Positions 24,418-32,950 of a stretch of 34,290 nucleotides of DNA are shown one piece after another. Below the pieces are notes generated by a model. The model was not told the origin of the DNA. It worked only from the letters and a program-made list of their open reading frames with translations, and did no database searches. Numbering within the stretch: the first letter of the stretch is position 1; each line of letters starts with the position of its first letter. Source of the DNA: an uncultured Cryomorphaceae bacterium (lineage in GTDB: Bacteria; Bacteroidota; Bacteroidia; Flavobacteriales; Schleiferiaceae); the NCBI GenBank assembly GCA_913060465.1, contig CAJXTR010000007.1, positions 1 through 34,290 on the forward strand, read 5' to 3'. A program made the position numbers and the translations under genes.

Positions 24418-25140
24418 ATGGGGGTTAATCTTTCCAAAGCACTCAAAGAAATTCGCACCAAAGAAGGCGCTGAGCGCCACGAAGATGTCCTGAAAGGATT
24501 CAAAGCCTTGCTGGAACAGCCAACGGATGGCGAGCGCATCCTTAAAAATCTTTTTACCTCCGAAGGAAAGGAAGAACTGTTGGATTTTGATGCTTTGGAC
24601 GCAGATAGAATTTATCATATCGACCAGATTAAATCCTTGTGTATCACCTACAGACTGCGCTTTTTAGACTCTTCATTATTCAATGGAACCTTCCCATCAG
24701 AAGCATTGGATGCGGTCAAGAATTTTGAAGCCGCTCAGGGACGAGAAATCAAAGGATTTAAAATGATTGCTCCTGCGGGCATGTTCAAACTCGCTGAGAA
24801 AGACAAGGATCCATTGCTGATGGTTCCCATGGGTAACAACTATTACTACTTACTCGCACAATGGGGCAATGACTTGCACTTCATGCGCAAAGTTTTAGTG
24901 TACCCCTTCAGAAGTTTCGAGACGATCATGCAAACTGTATTAATCTTCTCTGCGTTAGTCGCCCTACTCTTCCCAGAAAGCGTGATGCGCAGCCCAAAGG
25001 ACACTGGAACCATCATGCACATCCGAGTAATATTCTTCTTCTGGATGGTCTTTGCCACAAGCGCAATGACAGCGCTCTATGGGATGAGCCGAATGAAGAA
25101 CTTCAGTGTAAATCTTTGGAAGAGCCGATTCCTCGACTAA
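24418..25140 (+). CDS. Uncharacterised two-helix membrane protein
   Basis: 240 residues; family not recognised. Residues 1-160 look soluble and cytoplasmic: a charged helical start (LSKALKEIRTKEGAERHEDV), then a segment including HIDQIKSLCITYRLRFLDSSLF and a possible small domain around FKMIAPAGMFKLAEKDKDPLLMVPMG. Two membrane helices follow at about 169-188 (IMQTVLIFSALVALLFPESV) and 203-223 (RVIFFFWMVFATSAMTALYG), leaving a short basic tail (MKNFSVNLWKSRFLD). There is no signal peptide. It has its own promoter and a terminator-like hairpin inside the truB 3' end, so it is a single-gene unit, divergent from queA. Confidence 0.72.
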   Translation: MGVNLSKALKEIRTKEGAERHEDVLKGFKALLEQPTDGERILKNLFTSEGKEELLDFDALDADRIYHIDQIKSLCITYRLRFLDSSLFNGTFPSEALDAVKNFEAAQGREIKGFKMIAPAGMFKLAEKDKDPLLMVPMGNNYYYLLAQWGNDLHFMRKVLVYPFRSFETIMQTVLIFSALVALLFPESVMRSPKDTGTIMHIRVIFFFWMVFATSAMTALYGMSRMKNFSVNLWKSRFLD

Positions 25141-25842
25141 CTATTGAACCACAACTTCTTGAAAATACTGGGCCCATTCGTTGGGCCCTTTTCCTTTCTC
25201 AGGTTCATAGGGTCCAATTTTAGTGCGGCGTAAAGCTATTAGGTGACCACCACTATTGAGCGCTTTGCCTATATCATGTGCCAATGAACGAATGTAGGTG
25301 CCTTTACTGCACGCAATTCTAAGTTCAAGGACATTTTCTTTAAAGCTCAAAATTTCTAATTCACGAATATTGACCTCACGAGGCTCCATCTTCACCTCTT
25401 CTCCTGCCCTTGCCTTCTCATAGGCTCGGATGCCATCCTTCTTTATGGCAGAAAAAATTGGCGGTACTTGTGCGATATCGCCTTGAAATTCTTGAAGGAC
25501 ACTCTCTATGAGTTCAAGGGTAATGTGGTCCGTAGGAAAGGTGGCATCAATGGCACTTTCAAGGTCATATGATGGTGTGGTTGCACCAAGTTTAATACCG
25601 GCAATGTATTCCTTCTCCATGCCCATGAATGAGCTGATGTCCTTTGTTTTCTTTCCAACACAGATGATTAGTAGCCCACTGGCTAAAGGATCTAAGGTGC
25701 CGGCATGCCCAACTTTGAGTTTCTTCTTACCCGTGAGCTTTTGTAAGGTATAACGAATCTTAGCCACCGCTTGGAAGCTCGTCCATTCCAGTGGTTTATC
25801 GACCAATAGAACCTGACCGTCTATAATCTCCTGAGGGGTCAA
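25141..25842 (-). CDS. truB: tRNA pseudouridine-55 synthase TruB
   Basis: 233 residues. TruB converts U55 to pseudouridine in the T-loop of tRNAs. LLVDKPLEWTSFQAVAKIR opens the fold, and KVGHAGTLDPLASGLL holds the catalytic Asp51. Later come YIAGIKLGATTPSYDLES, QVPPIFSAIKKDG and CSKGTYIRSLAHDIG. The only start that keeps the conserved N-terminus is TTG at 25842, which overlaps the uppP stop (TTGA); translation probably depends on uppP. It is shorter than E. coli TruB because the C-terminal PUA-like part is reduced, which is common in Bacteroidota. Confidence 0.94.
   Translation of the reverse strand: MTPQEIIDGQVLLVDKPLEWTSFQAVAKIRYTLQKLTGKKKLKVGHAGTLDPLASGLLIICVGKKTKDISSFMGMEKEYIAGIKLGATTPSYDLESAIDATFPTDHITLELIESVLQEFQGDIAQVPPIFSAIKKDGIRAYEKARAGEEVKMEPREVNIRELEILSFKENVLELRIACSKGTYIRSLAHDIGKALNSGGHLIALRRTKIGPYEPEKGKGPNEWAQYFQEVVVQ
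25170..25198 (+). terminator. Hairpin terminator for the 24418 gene
   Basis: GGGCCC (25170-25175), a 7-base loop and GGGCCC (25183-25188) form a short all-GC stem followed by TTTTCCTTTCT on the plus strand. It starts 30 bp after the 24418 gene stop, inside the 3' end of the convergent truB. The stem is short, so efficiency is uncertain. Confidence 0.5.
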
Positions 25843-26645
25843 AAGCCGAGTACTTGGCTCACCAAGACAATAAAGGCTACCGCGAAGCAGTAATATGAGA
25901 AATACTTCAGCTCAGCGCGACGAACTAAACTTATCATCCAATTACACGCAAAGACGCCACTGATAAAAGCAGCAACCAGACCTAAAAGCAATGAGGTTAC
26001 ATCTACTTCTATTCCCATGGCTTGGCCAGCGATGATGTCTTTGGTATCCAGCATTGTCTTTCCAAGAATGATAGGCAGAACCATCAAAAAAGAAAAGCGA
26101 GCCGCCTTCTCGCGGTCTACCCCTAAGAGTACCGAAGTAGAGATGGTTGCACCACTTCTGCTGACCCCGGGAAGAATAGCGATCGCTTGTGCTAAACCAA
26201 TAACGATGGCGTCTAGGCCATGAACTGATTTTGAGGTTTCACGAGCACGATCAGCTAAAAACAACAAGATACCTGTCAAGGTGAGCATGGCGCCAACCAA
26301 CAATAATTGGCCATCAAACAAAGCAGCGATCTGATCTTCGAAGACCAAGCCTATGAAGGCCGCAGGAATCATTGAGATAAGGATGTAAAAGGCAAACTTT
26401 GTCTCCTTGTTCCATCTAAACTCGAGCAGACCGGCTAAAATTCGACCAATATCTCTTCGGAATACCACTATGGTAGATAGGGCGGTACCGGCATGGACCA
26501 CCACATCAAAGGTGAGACTCTCATCACCGGTCATATTTAGTCCAAAAAGGGCTTTTCCTATTTCGAGGTGGCCTGAGCTACTTACAGGCAGAAATTCAGT
26601 GATTCCCTGAAGAATCCCTAGGATTACGGCTTGGATAGGTGTCAT
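25839..26645 (-). CDS. uppP: Undecaprenyl-diphosphate phosphatase UppP
   Basis: 268 residues, an integral membrane protein with about eight hydrophobic segments. UppP dephosphorylates undecaprenyl diphosphate so the lipid carrier can be reused for peptidoglycan and surface glycans. Both catalytic motifs are present: EFLPVSSSGH (residues 17-26) and LPGVSRSGAT (158-167) with Arg163, and His51 lies in the VVVHAGTAL segment. It is co-transcribed with the DUF3098 gene (8 bp upstream) and with truB (overlap). Confidence 0.94.
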   Translation of the reverse strand: MTPIQAVILGILQGITEFLPVSSSGHLEIGKALFGLNMTGDESLTFDVVVHAGTALSTIVVFRRDIGRILAGLLEFRWNKETKFAFYILISMIPAAFIGLVFEDQIAALFDGQLLLVGAMLTLTGILLFLADRARETSKSVHGLDAIVIGLAQAIAILPGVSRSGATISTSVLLGVDREKAARFSFLMVLPIILGKTMLDTKDIIAGQAMGIEVDVTSLLLGLVAAFISGVFACNWMISLVRRAELKYFSYYCFAVAFIVLVSQVLGF

Positions 26646-26653
26646 AGGGAGTT

Positions 26654-26887
26654 TTAGCTTTCCTTACGTTTCATCATAATGGCAACAATAGGCAGAACCA
26701 GTCCAATAAAGATGAACCATGGCGCGATGCCGATACGCTGGGTGCCAAAGATTTCTGGGTTGAATTCGTTCGGAGAATCGGCCCCACCGCCAAGCATAAG
26801 TGCAAATCCGATAGCGAGCATCACTAGGCCTGCAATCAAGACTAAATATTTGCGACGGTCAAAAAGGAACGTGTCTTTGGTTTCCAT
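26654..26887 (-). CDS. DUF3098 small membrane protein
   Basis: 77 residues from the ATG at 26887; a TTG two codons upstream is less likely. Two membrane helices, YLVLIAGLVMLAIGFALMLGG and PWFIFIGLVLPIVAIMM, are joined by a short loop (SPNEFNPEIFGTQR). This is the DUF3098 family, found in Bacteroidota between ftsX and uppP. Its function is unknown; its constant position suggests a role near the division or wall machinery. Confidence 0.85.
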   Translation of the reverse strand: METKDTFLFDRRKYLVLIAGLVMLAIGFALMLGGGADSPNEFNPEIFGTQRIGIAPWFIFIGLVLPIVAIMMKRKES

Positions 26888-26889
26888 AA

Positions 26890-27768
26890 TCAATAGTATA
26901 ATTCGTTTGTTCTCAATTTTAAATAACGGCGGATGGCAAATGCCGTGGATACGCCTGGCACAAGTATACTTAGGACTACTACGGCCGCTAAAACGAAAGT
27001 AGTGGTCTGCATCGAGAATAAGGCTGAAATGGATGGGAAATATGATTCCATCCCAACACCCAAGCCATACAGTAGCAGGGTACTCAACACCGCTGAAATC
27101 AAACCAAGCGCAATGCTTGTCCAGATGTAAGGACGACGAATGAAGGAAGAGGTCGCTCCCACAAGCTGCATGGTTTTTAGTAAAAATCTCTTCGAATAAA
27201 TGGTTAAGCGGATGCTGCTGTTGATCAAGGCGAGTGCGACAATCAACAGAACTATTGACGCACCGACGAGTAAAAGGGTGATTTTTTCAATGTTTTCATT
27301 GACCAATCCGATGAGGTCTGGGTCGTACAAAACGTCATCGATGTAATCATCTTCTAATAAGGAGGATTTGAGCTCCTCTAAATCGCCGGTCGCTACGAAG
27401 TCCGCATTGAGATTGATGTCGATGGTATTTGAAAGCGGGTTGTATCCTAGGAAGTCTACAAAATCTTCGCCAAGATCTTCCTGTAATTGGATCGCGGCAT
27501 CTTCTTTAGTGATGAGGGTGGCGCTTTTAGAATAATTGGCCAATTGTTGTGCCTTCAACAATGTTTTCAACTCTTCCTCAGGAACGTTTTCATCCAAAAC
27601 GAGCGTGAAGGTGAAGTTTTCGCGTACCGCCTTACCTAAGTCCTTTGCACTTAGGACCAAATGCCCCAAAACCCCAACCACGAAGAGGACGAGGGTCATG
27701 GAGATAACTACCGACAAGTACGAACTGCGTACCCGTGATGTTGTGAATTTTTGTTCTTTGGAACTCAT
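26890..27768 (-). CDS. ftsX: Cell division permease FtsX
   Basis: 292 residues from the ATG at 27768 (MSSKEQKFTTSRVRSSYLS). Upstream in-frame codons exist but overlap the leuS leader and read as non-family sequence. The FtsX fold is clear: a first helix VVISMTLVLFVVGVLGHLVL, an extracytoplasmic domain with LKAQQLANYSKSATLITKEDA and FVDFLGYNPLSNTIDINL, and three C-terminal helices (LLVGASIVLLIVALALINSS, WTSIALGLISAVLSTLLLYG, LAAVVVLSILVPGVSTAFAI). With the ATPase FtsE, which is not in this window, it controls septal peptidoglycan hydrolases. It is first in ftsX-DUF3098-uppP-truB and divergent from leuS across 69 bp. Confidence 0.92.
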   Translation of the reverse strand: MSSKEQKFTTSRVRSSYLSVVISMTLVLFVVGVLGHLVLSAKDLGKAVRENFTFTLVLDENVPEEELKTLLKAQQLANYSKSATLITKEDAAIQLQEDLGEDFVDFLGYNPLSNTIDINLNADFVATGDLEELKSSLLEDDYIDDVLYDPDLIGLVNENIEKITLLLVGASIVLLIVALALINSSIRLTIYSKRFLLKTMQLVGATSSFIRRPYIWTSIALGLISAVLSTLLLYGLGVGMESYFPSISALFSMQTTTFVLAAVVVLSILVPGVSTAFAIRRYLKLRTNELYY

Positions 27769-27837
27769 TGCAGCGAAAATAGTAAATCTAGCGGCGCATT
27801 CACTAATTTCGCGCGTGTTCAACACTTCTTTAACGCT

Positions 27838-30597
27838 ATGGAGTACAACCACAACGAAATAGATAAGAAATGGCAAGCAAAATGGGCTGCCGAAGGCACC
27901 TATGCTGCTAGTAATTCTAGTGACCAACCTAAATTTTATGTGTTGGACATGTTCCCCTATCCGTCGGGCGCAGGTCTACACGTGGGGCACCCACTAGGCT
28001 ACATTGCCTCGGATATCTATGGGCGTTACAAGAAGCAAAAGGGCTTTAATGTGCTTCATCCAATGGGCTACGATGCCTTTGGGCTTCCTGCAGAGCAATA
28101 CGCCATTCAAACTGGGCAGCACCCAGAGAAAACCACTGAAATAAACACGGCGCGTTACCGCAAGCAATTAGATAACATTGGTTTTGGACTTGATTGGTCG
28201 AGAGAATTTAAGACCACAGATCCGTCGTACTACAAATGGACCCAATGGATTTTCATTCAACTTTTCGACGCCTGGTATGACCACAGCGAAGGAAAGAGCC
28301 GCCATATAGACACCTTGATTGCTCACTTCGAATCGAAGGGTACAGCGGATTTGAATGCTGCACAAACTGAAGAGCTATCTTTTTCTGCCGATCAATGGAA
28401 CGGCATGAATGAACAAGAGAAGTCTGATGTGTTGCTGAATTACCGCTTGGCTTACCGCAGCGAGAGTAACGTAAACTGGTGTCCCGCTCTAGGAACCGTG
28501 CTTGCGAATGACGAGGTCAAAGACGGATTGAGCGAGCGTGGCGGACACCCTGTAGTCCAAAAGAAAATGATGCAATGGTCTATGCGCATTACTGCATTCG
28601 CGGACCGATTGCTCGAAGGGCTCGACCGCATCGACTGGAGCACCTCACTAAAGGAAACACAACGCAACTGGATTGGAAAATCTGTAGGTGCGGCGATATT
28701 TTTTGATATTGACGGACACGACGGACAGATTGAGGTATTCTCTACACGCCCAGATACACTTTTCGGAGCGACTTTCGTTACCCTCGCGCCCGAGCACGAG
28801 TTAGTAAGTGCCATTACCACGGCCGAGCAGCGCGAGGCCGTAGCAGCCTACCAAGCCCAAGCGGCAGCGCGTAGTGAGCGCGACCGTATGGCCGACACCA
28901 AAACCATCAGCGGTTGCTTTACCGGCGGCTATGCAATCCATCCTATCAGCGGCGCAAAAGTGCCTATCTGGATCGGTGATTATGTTTTAGCAAGCTACGG
29001 AACGGGAGCTGTAATGGCTGTGCCGGGACACGATAGTCGTGATTATGCATTCGCAAAACACTTCGGTCTCGAAATCGTCGAGGTGGTTGCTGGTGGTGAC
29101 CTCAGCGTAGAAGCCTTTGAGGCGAAAGAAGGAAAGATGGTAAATTCCGATTTCCTCAATGGCATGGAATGCATGGATGCCAAGGCTAAAATGATTGAGC
29201 ATCTTGAAGAAATTGGCTACGGAAAAGGCGCAACCCAATTCAAGCTGCGCGATGCCATCTTCGGCCGTCAGCGCTACTGGGGAGAACCCATTCCAGTCTA
29301 TTTCGAAAACAATATTCCAAAAACACTTCCTCTTGAAGAATTGCCGCTAACCTTACCGGCCGTGGATGCTTATTTACCGACGGAAGATGGTGAACCGCCA
29401 CTGGCCCGCGCAAAAGACTGGACTTACAATGGCCATCCGTTGGAGACGACCACCATGCCAGGTTGGGCTGGTTCATCTTGGTATTTCCTGCGCTACATGG
29501 ACGCACACAATGAGGCCGAATTCGCTGGTAAAGCCACCACTGAATACTGGAATCAGGTGGATTTATATGTAGGCGGTTCTGAGCATGCCACCGGGCACCT
29601 CTTGTACTCGCGTTTCTGGACGAAATTCCTATTCGACATGGGATTCATCAGCTTTGATGAGCCGTTCAAAAAGTTGATCAATCAAGGAATGATTCAAGGC
29701 ATTAGCGCCTTCGTTCACAGGATTAATGGCACCAATACGTTCGTGAGCGCTGGATTGAAAGACCAGCACGAGACTCAGGCCATTCATGCGGATGTAAGTT
29801 TGCTCCAAGGCGACGAGTTGGATATTGAGGGCTTCAAGAATTGGCGCGAAGAATACAAGGATGCAGAATTCATCCTCGAAGACGGGAAGTACATCTGTAG
29901 CCGCGAGGTAGAGAAGATGTCGAAGTCGAAATTCAATGTGACCAATCCAGACGATATCGTTGAGAAATATGGCGCTGATGTGCTTCGTATGTACGAGATG
30001 TTCCTGGGTCCAATTGAACAAAGCAAACCGTGGAATACACAAGGACTCTCCGGAGTAGCCGGCTTCCAGCGCAAGTTCTGGAAACTCTTCCATCAAGGAG
30101 GTTCGTTCAACGTTAGCGATGCCCCCGCAGATAAAAAAGCACTAAAGGCTGTTCATACGTGCATTAAAAAAGTGAACGAAGACATTGAAAACTTCAGTTT
30201 CAATACCTCGGTTAGTGCCTTTATGATTGCAACGAATGAATTAACAGATTTGAAGGCCAACAACCGCGAGGTACTCGAGCCACTCGTACGTCTCATTTCG
30301 CCGTTTGCACCGCATTTGGCAGAAGAATTGTGGGAGCAACTTGGCGGCGAAGGTTCTGTTACGCATGCAGCTTACCCTGAGCACAACGAAAGCTACCTTG
30401 TCGAGAGCAGTAAAAACTATCCCGTTTCGTTCAACGGTAAAGTACGCTTCCAGCTCGAACTACCAGCAGATATGAGCAAAGAGGATATTGAAAAGGCCGC
30501 TATGGCAGATCCACGCACCGCCGAACAGATCGGCGACAAACAGGTGCGCAAGATGATTGTTGTGCCTGGCCGCATCATCAACATCGTTATCGGCTAA
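27838..30597 (+). CDS. leuS: Leucyl-tRNA synthetase LeuRS
   Basis: 919 residues from the ATG at 27838 (MEYNHNEIDKKWQAKW); the frame is open further upstream but reads as leader. The class I ATP motif is HVGHP (48-52, within PYPSGAGLHVGHP) and the second signature is KMSKS (693-697). An editing domain contains VFSTRPDTLFGATFV and YGTGAVMAVPGHDSRDYAFA. Extra segments typical of Bacteroidota LeuRS lie between the ATP motif and WCPALGTVLANDEV, and before KMSKS (GMIQGISAFVHRINGTN onward). TAATTTCG (27804-27811) may be a degenerate -7 element. A strong terminator follows. Confidence 0.96.
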   Translation: MEYNHNEIDKKWQAKWAAEGTYAASNSSDQPKFYVLDMFPYPSGAGLHVGHPLGYIASDIYGRYKKQKGFNVLHPMGYDAFGLPAEQYAIQTGQHPEKTTEINTARYRKQLDNIGFGLDWSREFKTTDPSYYKWTQWIFIQLFDAWYDHSEGKSRHIDTLIAHFESKGTADLNAAQTEELSFSADQWNGMNEQEKSDVLLNYRLAYRSESNVNWCPALGTVLANDEVKDGLSERGGHPVVQKKMMQWSMRITAFADRLLEGLDRIDWSTSLKETQRNWIGKSVGAAIFFDIDGHDGQIEVFSTRPDTLFGATFVTLAPEHELVSAITTAEQREAVAAYQAQAAARSERDRMADTKTISGCFTGGYAIHPISGAKVPIWIGDYVLASYGTGAVMAVPGHDSRDYAFAKHFGLEIVEVVAGGDLSVEAFEAKEGKMVNSDFLNGMECMDAKAKMIEHLEEIGYGKGATQFKLRDAIFGRQRYWGEPIPVYFENNIPKTLPLEELPLTLPAVDAYLPTEDGEPPLARAKDWTYNGHPLETTTMPGWAGSSWYFLRYMDAHNEAEFAGKATTEYWNQVDLYVGGSEHATGHLLYSRFWTKFLFDMGFISFDEPFKKLINQGMIQGISAFVHRINGTNTFVSAGLKDQHETQAIHADVSLLQGDELDIEGFKNWREEYKDAEFILEDGKYICSREVEKMSKSKFNVTNPDDIVEKYGADVLRMYEMFLGPIEQSKPWNTQGLSGVAGFQRKFWKLFHQGGSFNVSDAPADKKALKAVHTCIKKVNEDIENFSFNTSVSAFMIATNELTDLKANNREVLEPLVRLISPFAPHLAEELWEQLGGEGSVTHAAYPEHNESYLVESSKNYPVSFNGKVRFQLELPADMSKEDIEKAAMADPRTAEQIGDKQVRKMIVVPGRIINIVIG

Positions 30598-30628
30598 GCG
30601 CCGCAGGCGAAACCCATTTTAATTGCAT

Positions 30629-30657
30629 AAAAAAGGCGCCCTGCGGGCGCCTTTTTT
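30629..30657. terminator. Bidirectional terminator, leuS / M23 gene
   Basis: AAAAAAGGCGCCC (30629-30641) and GGGCGCCTTTTTT (30645-30657) form a perfect 13-bp stem with a TGC loop. A and T runs on either side serve both strands. It sits between the convergent ends of leuS and the M23 peptidase gene. Confidence 0.95.
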
Positions 30658-30659
30658 GG

Positions 30660-31898
30660 TTAGAGTTGGTCTAATTTTTTCTTCAGCTCCATCATATAAG
30701 CTCGGTAAGCATCCATGCGATCAGCTTCTAACGGCTTCGCATCTGGCAATTTTTGTTGATAGGGATCCACTTGCTTACCATTCACCCAGAAGCGGTAACA
30801 CACATGCGGTCCCGTAGCTAGACCGGTGGATCCTACATAGCCGATCACATCGCCTTGCTTCACTCGGACCCCGTCCTTGATGCCCGGCTTTATCTTACTC
30901 ATGTGCAAGTATTGCGTAGTGTAGGTACTGTTGTGGCGCACCTTAACATAATTACCATTGGCTGAGGTGTAGGTTGCTGCGATGATCACCCCATCTGCCG
31001 TAGTCATGATTGGAGTTCCGGTGGGCGCTGCATAATCTGTTCCCAGATGGGCTTTCCACCGCTTTTGTACCGGGTGAAATCTGCGGCCACTGTACCTAGA
31101 TGAGATACGCGTAAAGTTCAAAGGTGCACGCAGGAAGGTTTTTCGTAGGCTCCGTCCTTCCTCGTCGTAGTAATCATTAAAACCTAATTCATTCTCGTAA
31201 GGAAAGGCATAGAAATCATTCCCCATATGGTTCAGGTTGGCTGCGATGATTCGCTTCAAACCAACGTAAGTCGTATCATCAACGTATTCCTCCTCATAAA
31301 TGACCTTGAAGGAATCGCCTTTTTGAAGTCGAAAGAAGTCGATTGTCCACGCGTAAACCTCAACCAAAGACATAGCCAGCGCGTTGGTCCCGCCTGCGCC
31401 ATTAACACTCAAGTATAAGGCATCTTCTATGGTACCCGCAATTTCTTTTCGACGAGTGCTGCGTTCTTTTTCTACCTTTTTCGCGTAAATGGAATCGGAC
31501 CGTAGGGAAACGATGTAGTATTCATAGGTACTTTCGGGGTAAATGAAATACGAAGGGAATAACGAGCTGTCCCCGGTTGCAAATTTCACTGTAACTCCCG
31601 CACGGATTTTACGAACATTAAACACAGGCTCGACAGCCGCTGCGATTTGATAAATCTGTGCAGTAGAAATTCCTCGCTTACCCAGCAAGGCACCAAAACT
31701 TTCTCCTGAGGCAATGGTATGGTCCTCGAAGCGGAGGGTATCTGCAGGTAGGGTTAGGAAGAACTTTGGCTCCGGCGCCACCTCCTCAACATCATCCTCC
31801 AATACGATTGTGGTATTTCCTTCTGAACGAAGTGCACCAATGATTAATATGACAAAAATGGCTGCGACAAACAGCCACGCGTATTTCTTTAATTTCAT
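30660..31898 (-). CDS. M23-family peptidoglycan endopeptidase
   Basis: 412 residues. An N-terminal membrane anchor (YAWLFVAAIFVILIIGAL, residues about 6-23) holds a periplasmic protein. Residues about 55-110 resemble a LysM/OapA-like module (ASGESFGALLGKRGISTAQIYQIA), and 280-380 are an M23 (LytM) domain that would cut peptide cross-links. The zinc motif HLGTDYA gives His284 and Asp288, TTQYLHMS gives His332, and GPHVC gives the catalytic His365. The third zinc ligand, normally His in H-x-H, is Cys367. I recall the same HVC in other Bacteroidota proteins, so it is probably a subfamily trait and not a loss. The start overlaps the dioxygenase stop (ATGA). Confidence 0.9.
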   Translation of the reverse strand: MKLKKYAWLFVAAIFVILIIGALRSEGNTTIVLEDDVEEVAPEPKFFLTLPADTLRFEDHTIASGESFGALLGKRGISTAQIYQIAAAVEPVFNVRKIRAGVTVKFATGDSSLFPSYFIYPESTYEYYIVSLRSDSIYAKKVEKERSTRRKEIAGTIEDALYLSVNGAGGTNALAMSLVEVYAWTIDFFRLQKGDSFKVIYEEEYVDDTTYVGLKRIIAANLNHMGNDFYAFPYENELGFNDYYDEEGRSLRKTFLRAPLNFTRISSRYSGRRFHPVQKRWKAHLGTDYAAPTGTPIMTTADGVIIAATYTSANGNYVKVRHNSTYTTQYLHMSKIKPGIKDGVRVKQGDVIGYVGSTGLATGPHVCYRFWVNGKQVDPYQQKLPDAKPLEADRMDAYRAYMMELKKKLDQL

Positions 31899-32866
31899 GA
31901 GCCTTGCTCTATTTCCTTGAGGACCTCATCCACCCAGCTCTTACCCCACTGCGCGCGTTGCTCATCTGTCCAAAGTTCTGGATAGAAAATGCGACGCTGG
32001 AATCTAGGCGGCAAGTACTTCTGCCAATTCGTCCCTCCTGTAGCAGCAATATCTGAGGGCTTTCTGCTCAAATAACGAACGGCGGTTTTATAATGTTGTA
32101 AGGGCCAATTCACGTTGACATTTAAATCCAACAAACGAAGCGCATTTTCCAACTGCAATTGCTCCTCCGGACTTACTCCACTCTGCAAAAGTTCTTGATA
32201 ACGCTCCCAAATATTACAGTGTTCATACGAATCGGCAGCGAATAAGAGGTCGTCCCAGTATTTTTCTATGAATTGAACGGCCGTATAAGCCGGCTTACCT
32301 GTATCCTCGATCTTTGCCCCATCCTTCCAATAAATGAACTCCATCTGTTCTTCTATTGAAGAATCACGGACTTCTTCACGCTTGGTTTCAGCGACGATAT
32401 TAATCAAAGGCGCACAGCCCAATTCTATAATGCGATATTGCACACTTTGAAACCCTGATGCCGGCGCAAGTGCATCGCGAAATGCAAGAAATTCATCTTT
32501 CTTCATTCCTTTTTCCATCACACCAAAGCTGCCTCTCAACGCGCCGAAATACCTGTTGATTCGATGTACACGTTCTGTAAAATCCTCAACACTTAAATCG
32601 CCTGCGGCGATGGCATCTATTTCAATGCGAGCCAGTTTAAAGTATAGCTCCGTGATTTGATGGTAAATAATGAAAATCGGCTCATCAGCAACGTCAGTAA
32701 CAGGGCGCTGAAGGCTGAGGAGCGTGTCCAATTGGACATAATCCCAATAATTTTGAAAAGAGGCACGTTGCCATCCGTTTACGTAGGTTTCGAAATCTTG
32801 GCCTGTGCTTTCAATCTTCTCACGCAGCGCGGCCAATTTTTCCATCATTTCGGGACTCCACTCCAT
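31895..32866 (-). CDS. Tryptophan 2,3-dioxygenase family protein
   Basis: 323 residues from the ATG at 32866. The enzyme is a cytoplasmic haem protein that opens the indole ring of L-tryptophan to N-formylkynurenine, the first step of the kynurenine pathway. Family motifs are FIIYHQITELYFKLARIEID (the first His, residue 69, contacts substrate), RINRYFGAL, LAPASGFQSVQYRIIELG, and WPLQHYKTAVRYL with the likely haem ligand His258. ATGGTNWQKYLPPRFQRR follows. A TTG at 32887 would add seven residues, but a TAACTTTG promoter element covers that codon, so the ATG is chosen. It heads a two-gene unit with the M23 peptidase. No other kynurenine genes are nearby. Confidence 0.87.
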   Translation of the reverse strand: MEWSPEMMEKLAALREKIESTGQDFETYVNGWQRASFQNYWDYVQLDTLLSLQRPVTDVADEPIFIIYHQITELYFKLARIEIDAIAAGDLSVEDFTERVHRINRYFGALRGSFGVMEKGMKKDEFLAFRDALAPASGFQSVQYRIIELGCAPLINIVAETKREEVRDSSIEEQMEFIYWKDGAKIEDTGKPAYTAVQFIEKYWDDLLFAADSYEHCNIWERYQELLQSGVSPEEQLQLENALRLLDLNVNVNWPLQHYKTAVRYLSRKPSDIAATGGTNWQKYLPPRFQRRIFYPELWTDEQRAQWGKSWVDEVLKEIEQGS

Positions 32867-32884
32867 GGTATAATAGGTTTCATC

Positions 32885-32892
32885 CAAAGTTA
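32885..32892 (-). promoter_or_regulatory. -7 promoter element for the dioxygenase operon
   Basis: TAACTTTG on the minus strand (32892-32885) matches TAnnTTTG exactly. No good -33 element is seen at the usual distance. The inferred start near 32880 gives a leader of about 14 nt before the ATG at 32866. Confidence 0.45.
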
Positions 32893-32950
32893 GCCATTGA
32901 GGCCAACGGAGCGGGATTTTAGCTAGAAGTTTTAAACGATTTTTTACGCT

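Noticed and set aside
27804-27811. leuS promoter TAATTTCG
   Set aside because: One mismatch from the -7 consensus and no TTG at the right distance; kept only as a note in the gene entry.
27769-27927. 53-residue N-terminal extension of FtsX
   Set aside because: It overlaps the leuS leader and start and does not resemble FtsX; the ATG at 27768 gives the usual N-terminus.
29629-30096. 155-codon open frame on the minus strand within leuS
   Set aside because: It lies wholly inside well-conserved leuS, shows no family features and has no start context; it is a coding shadow.
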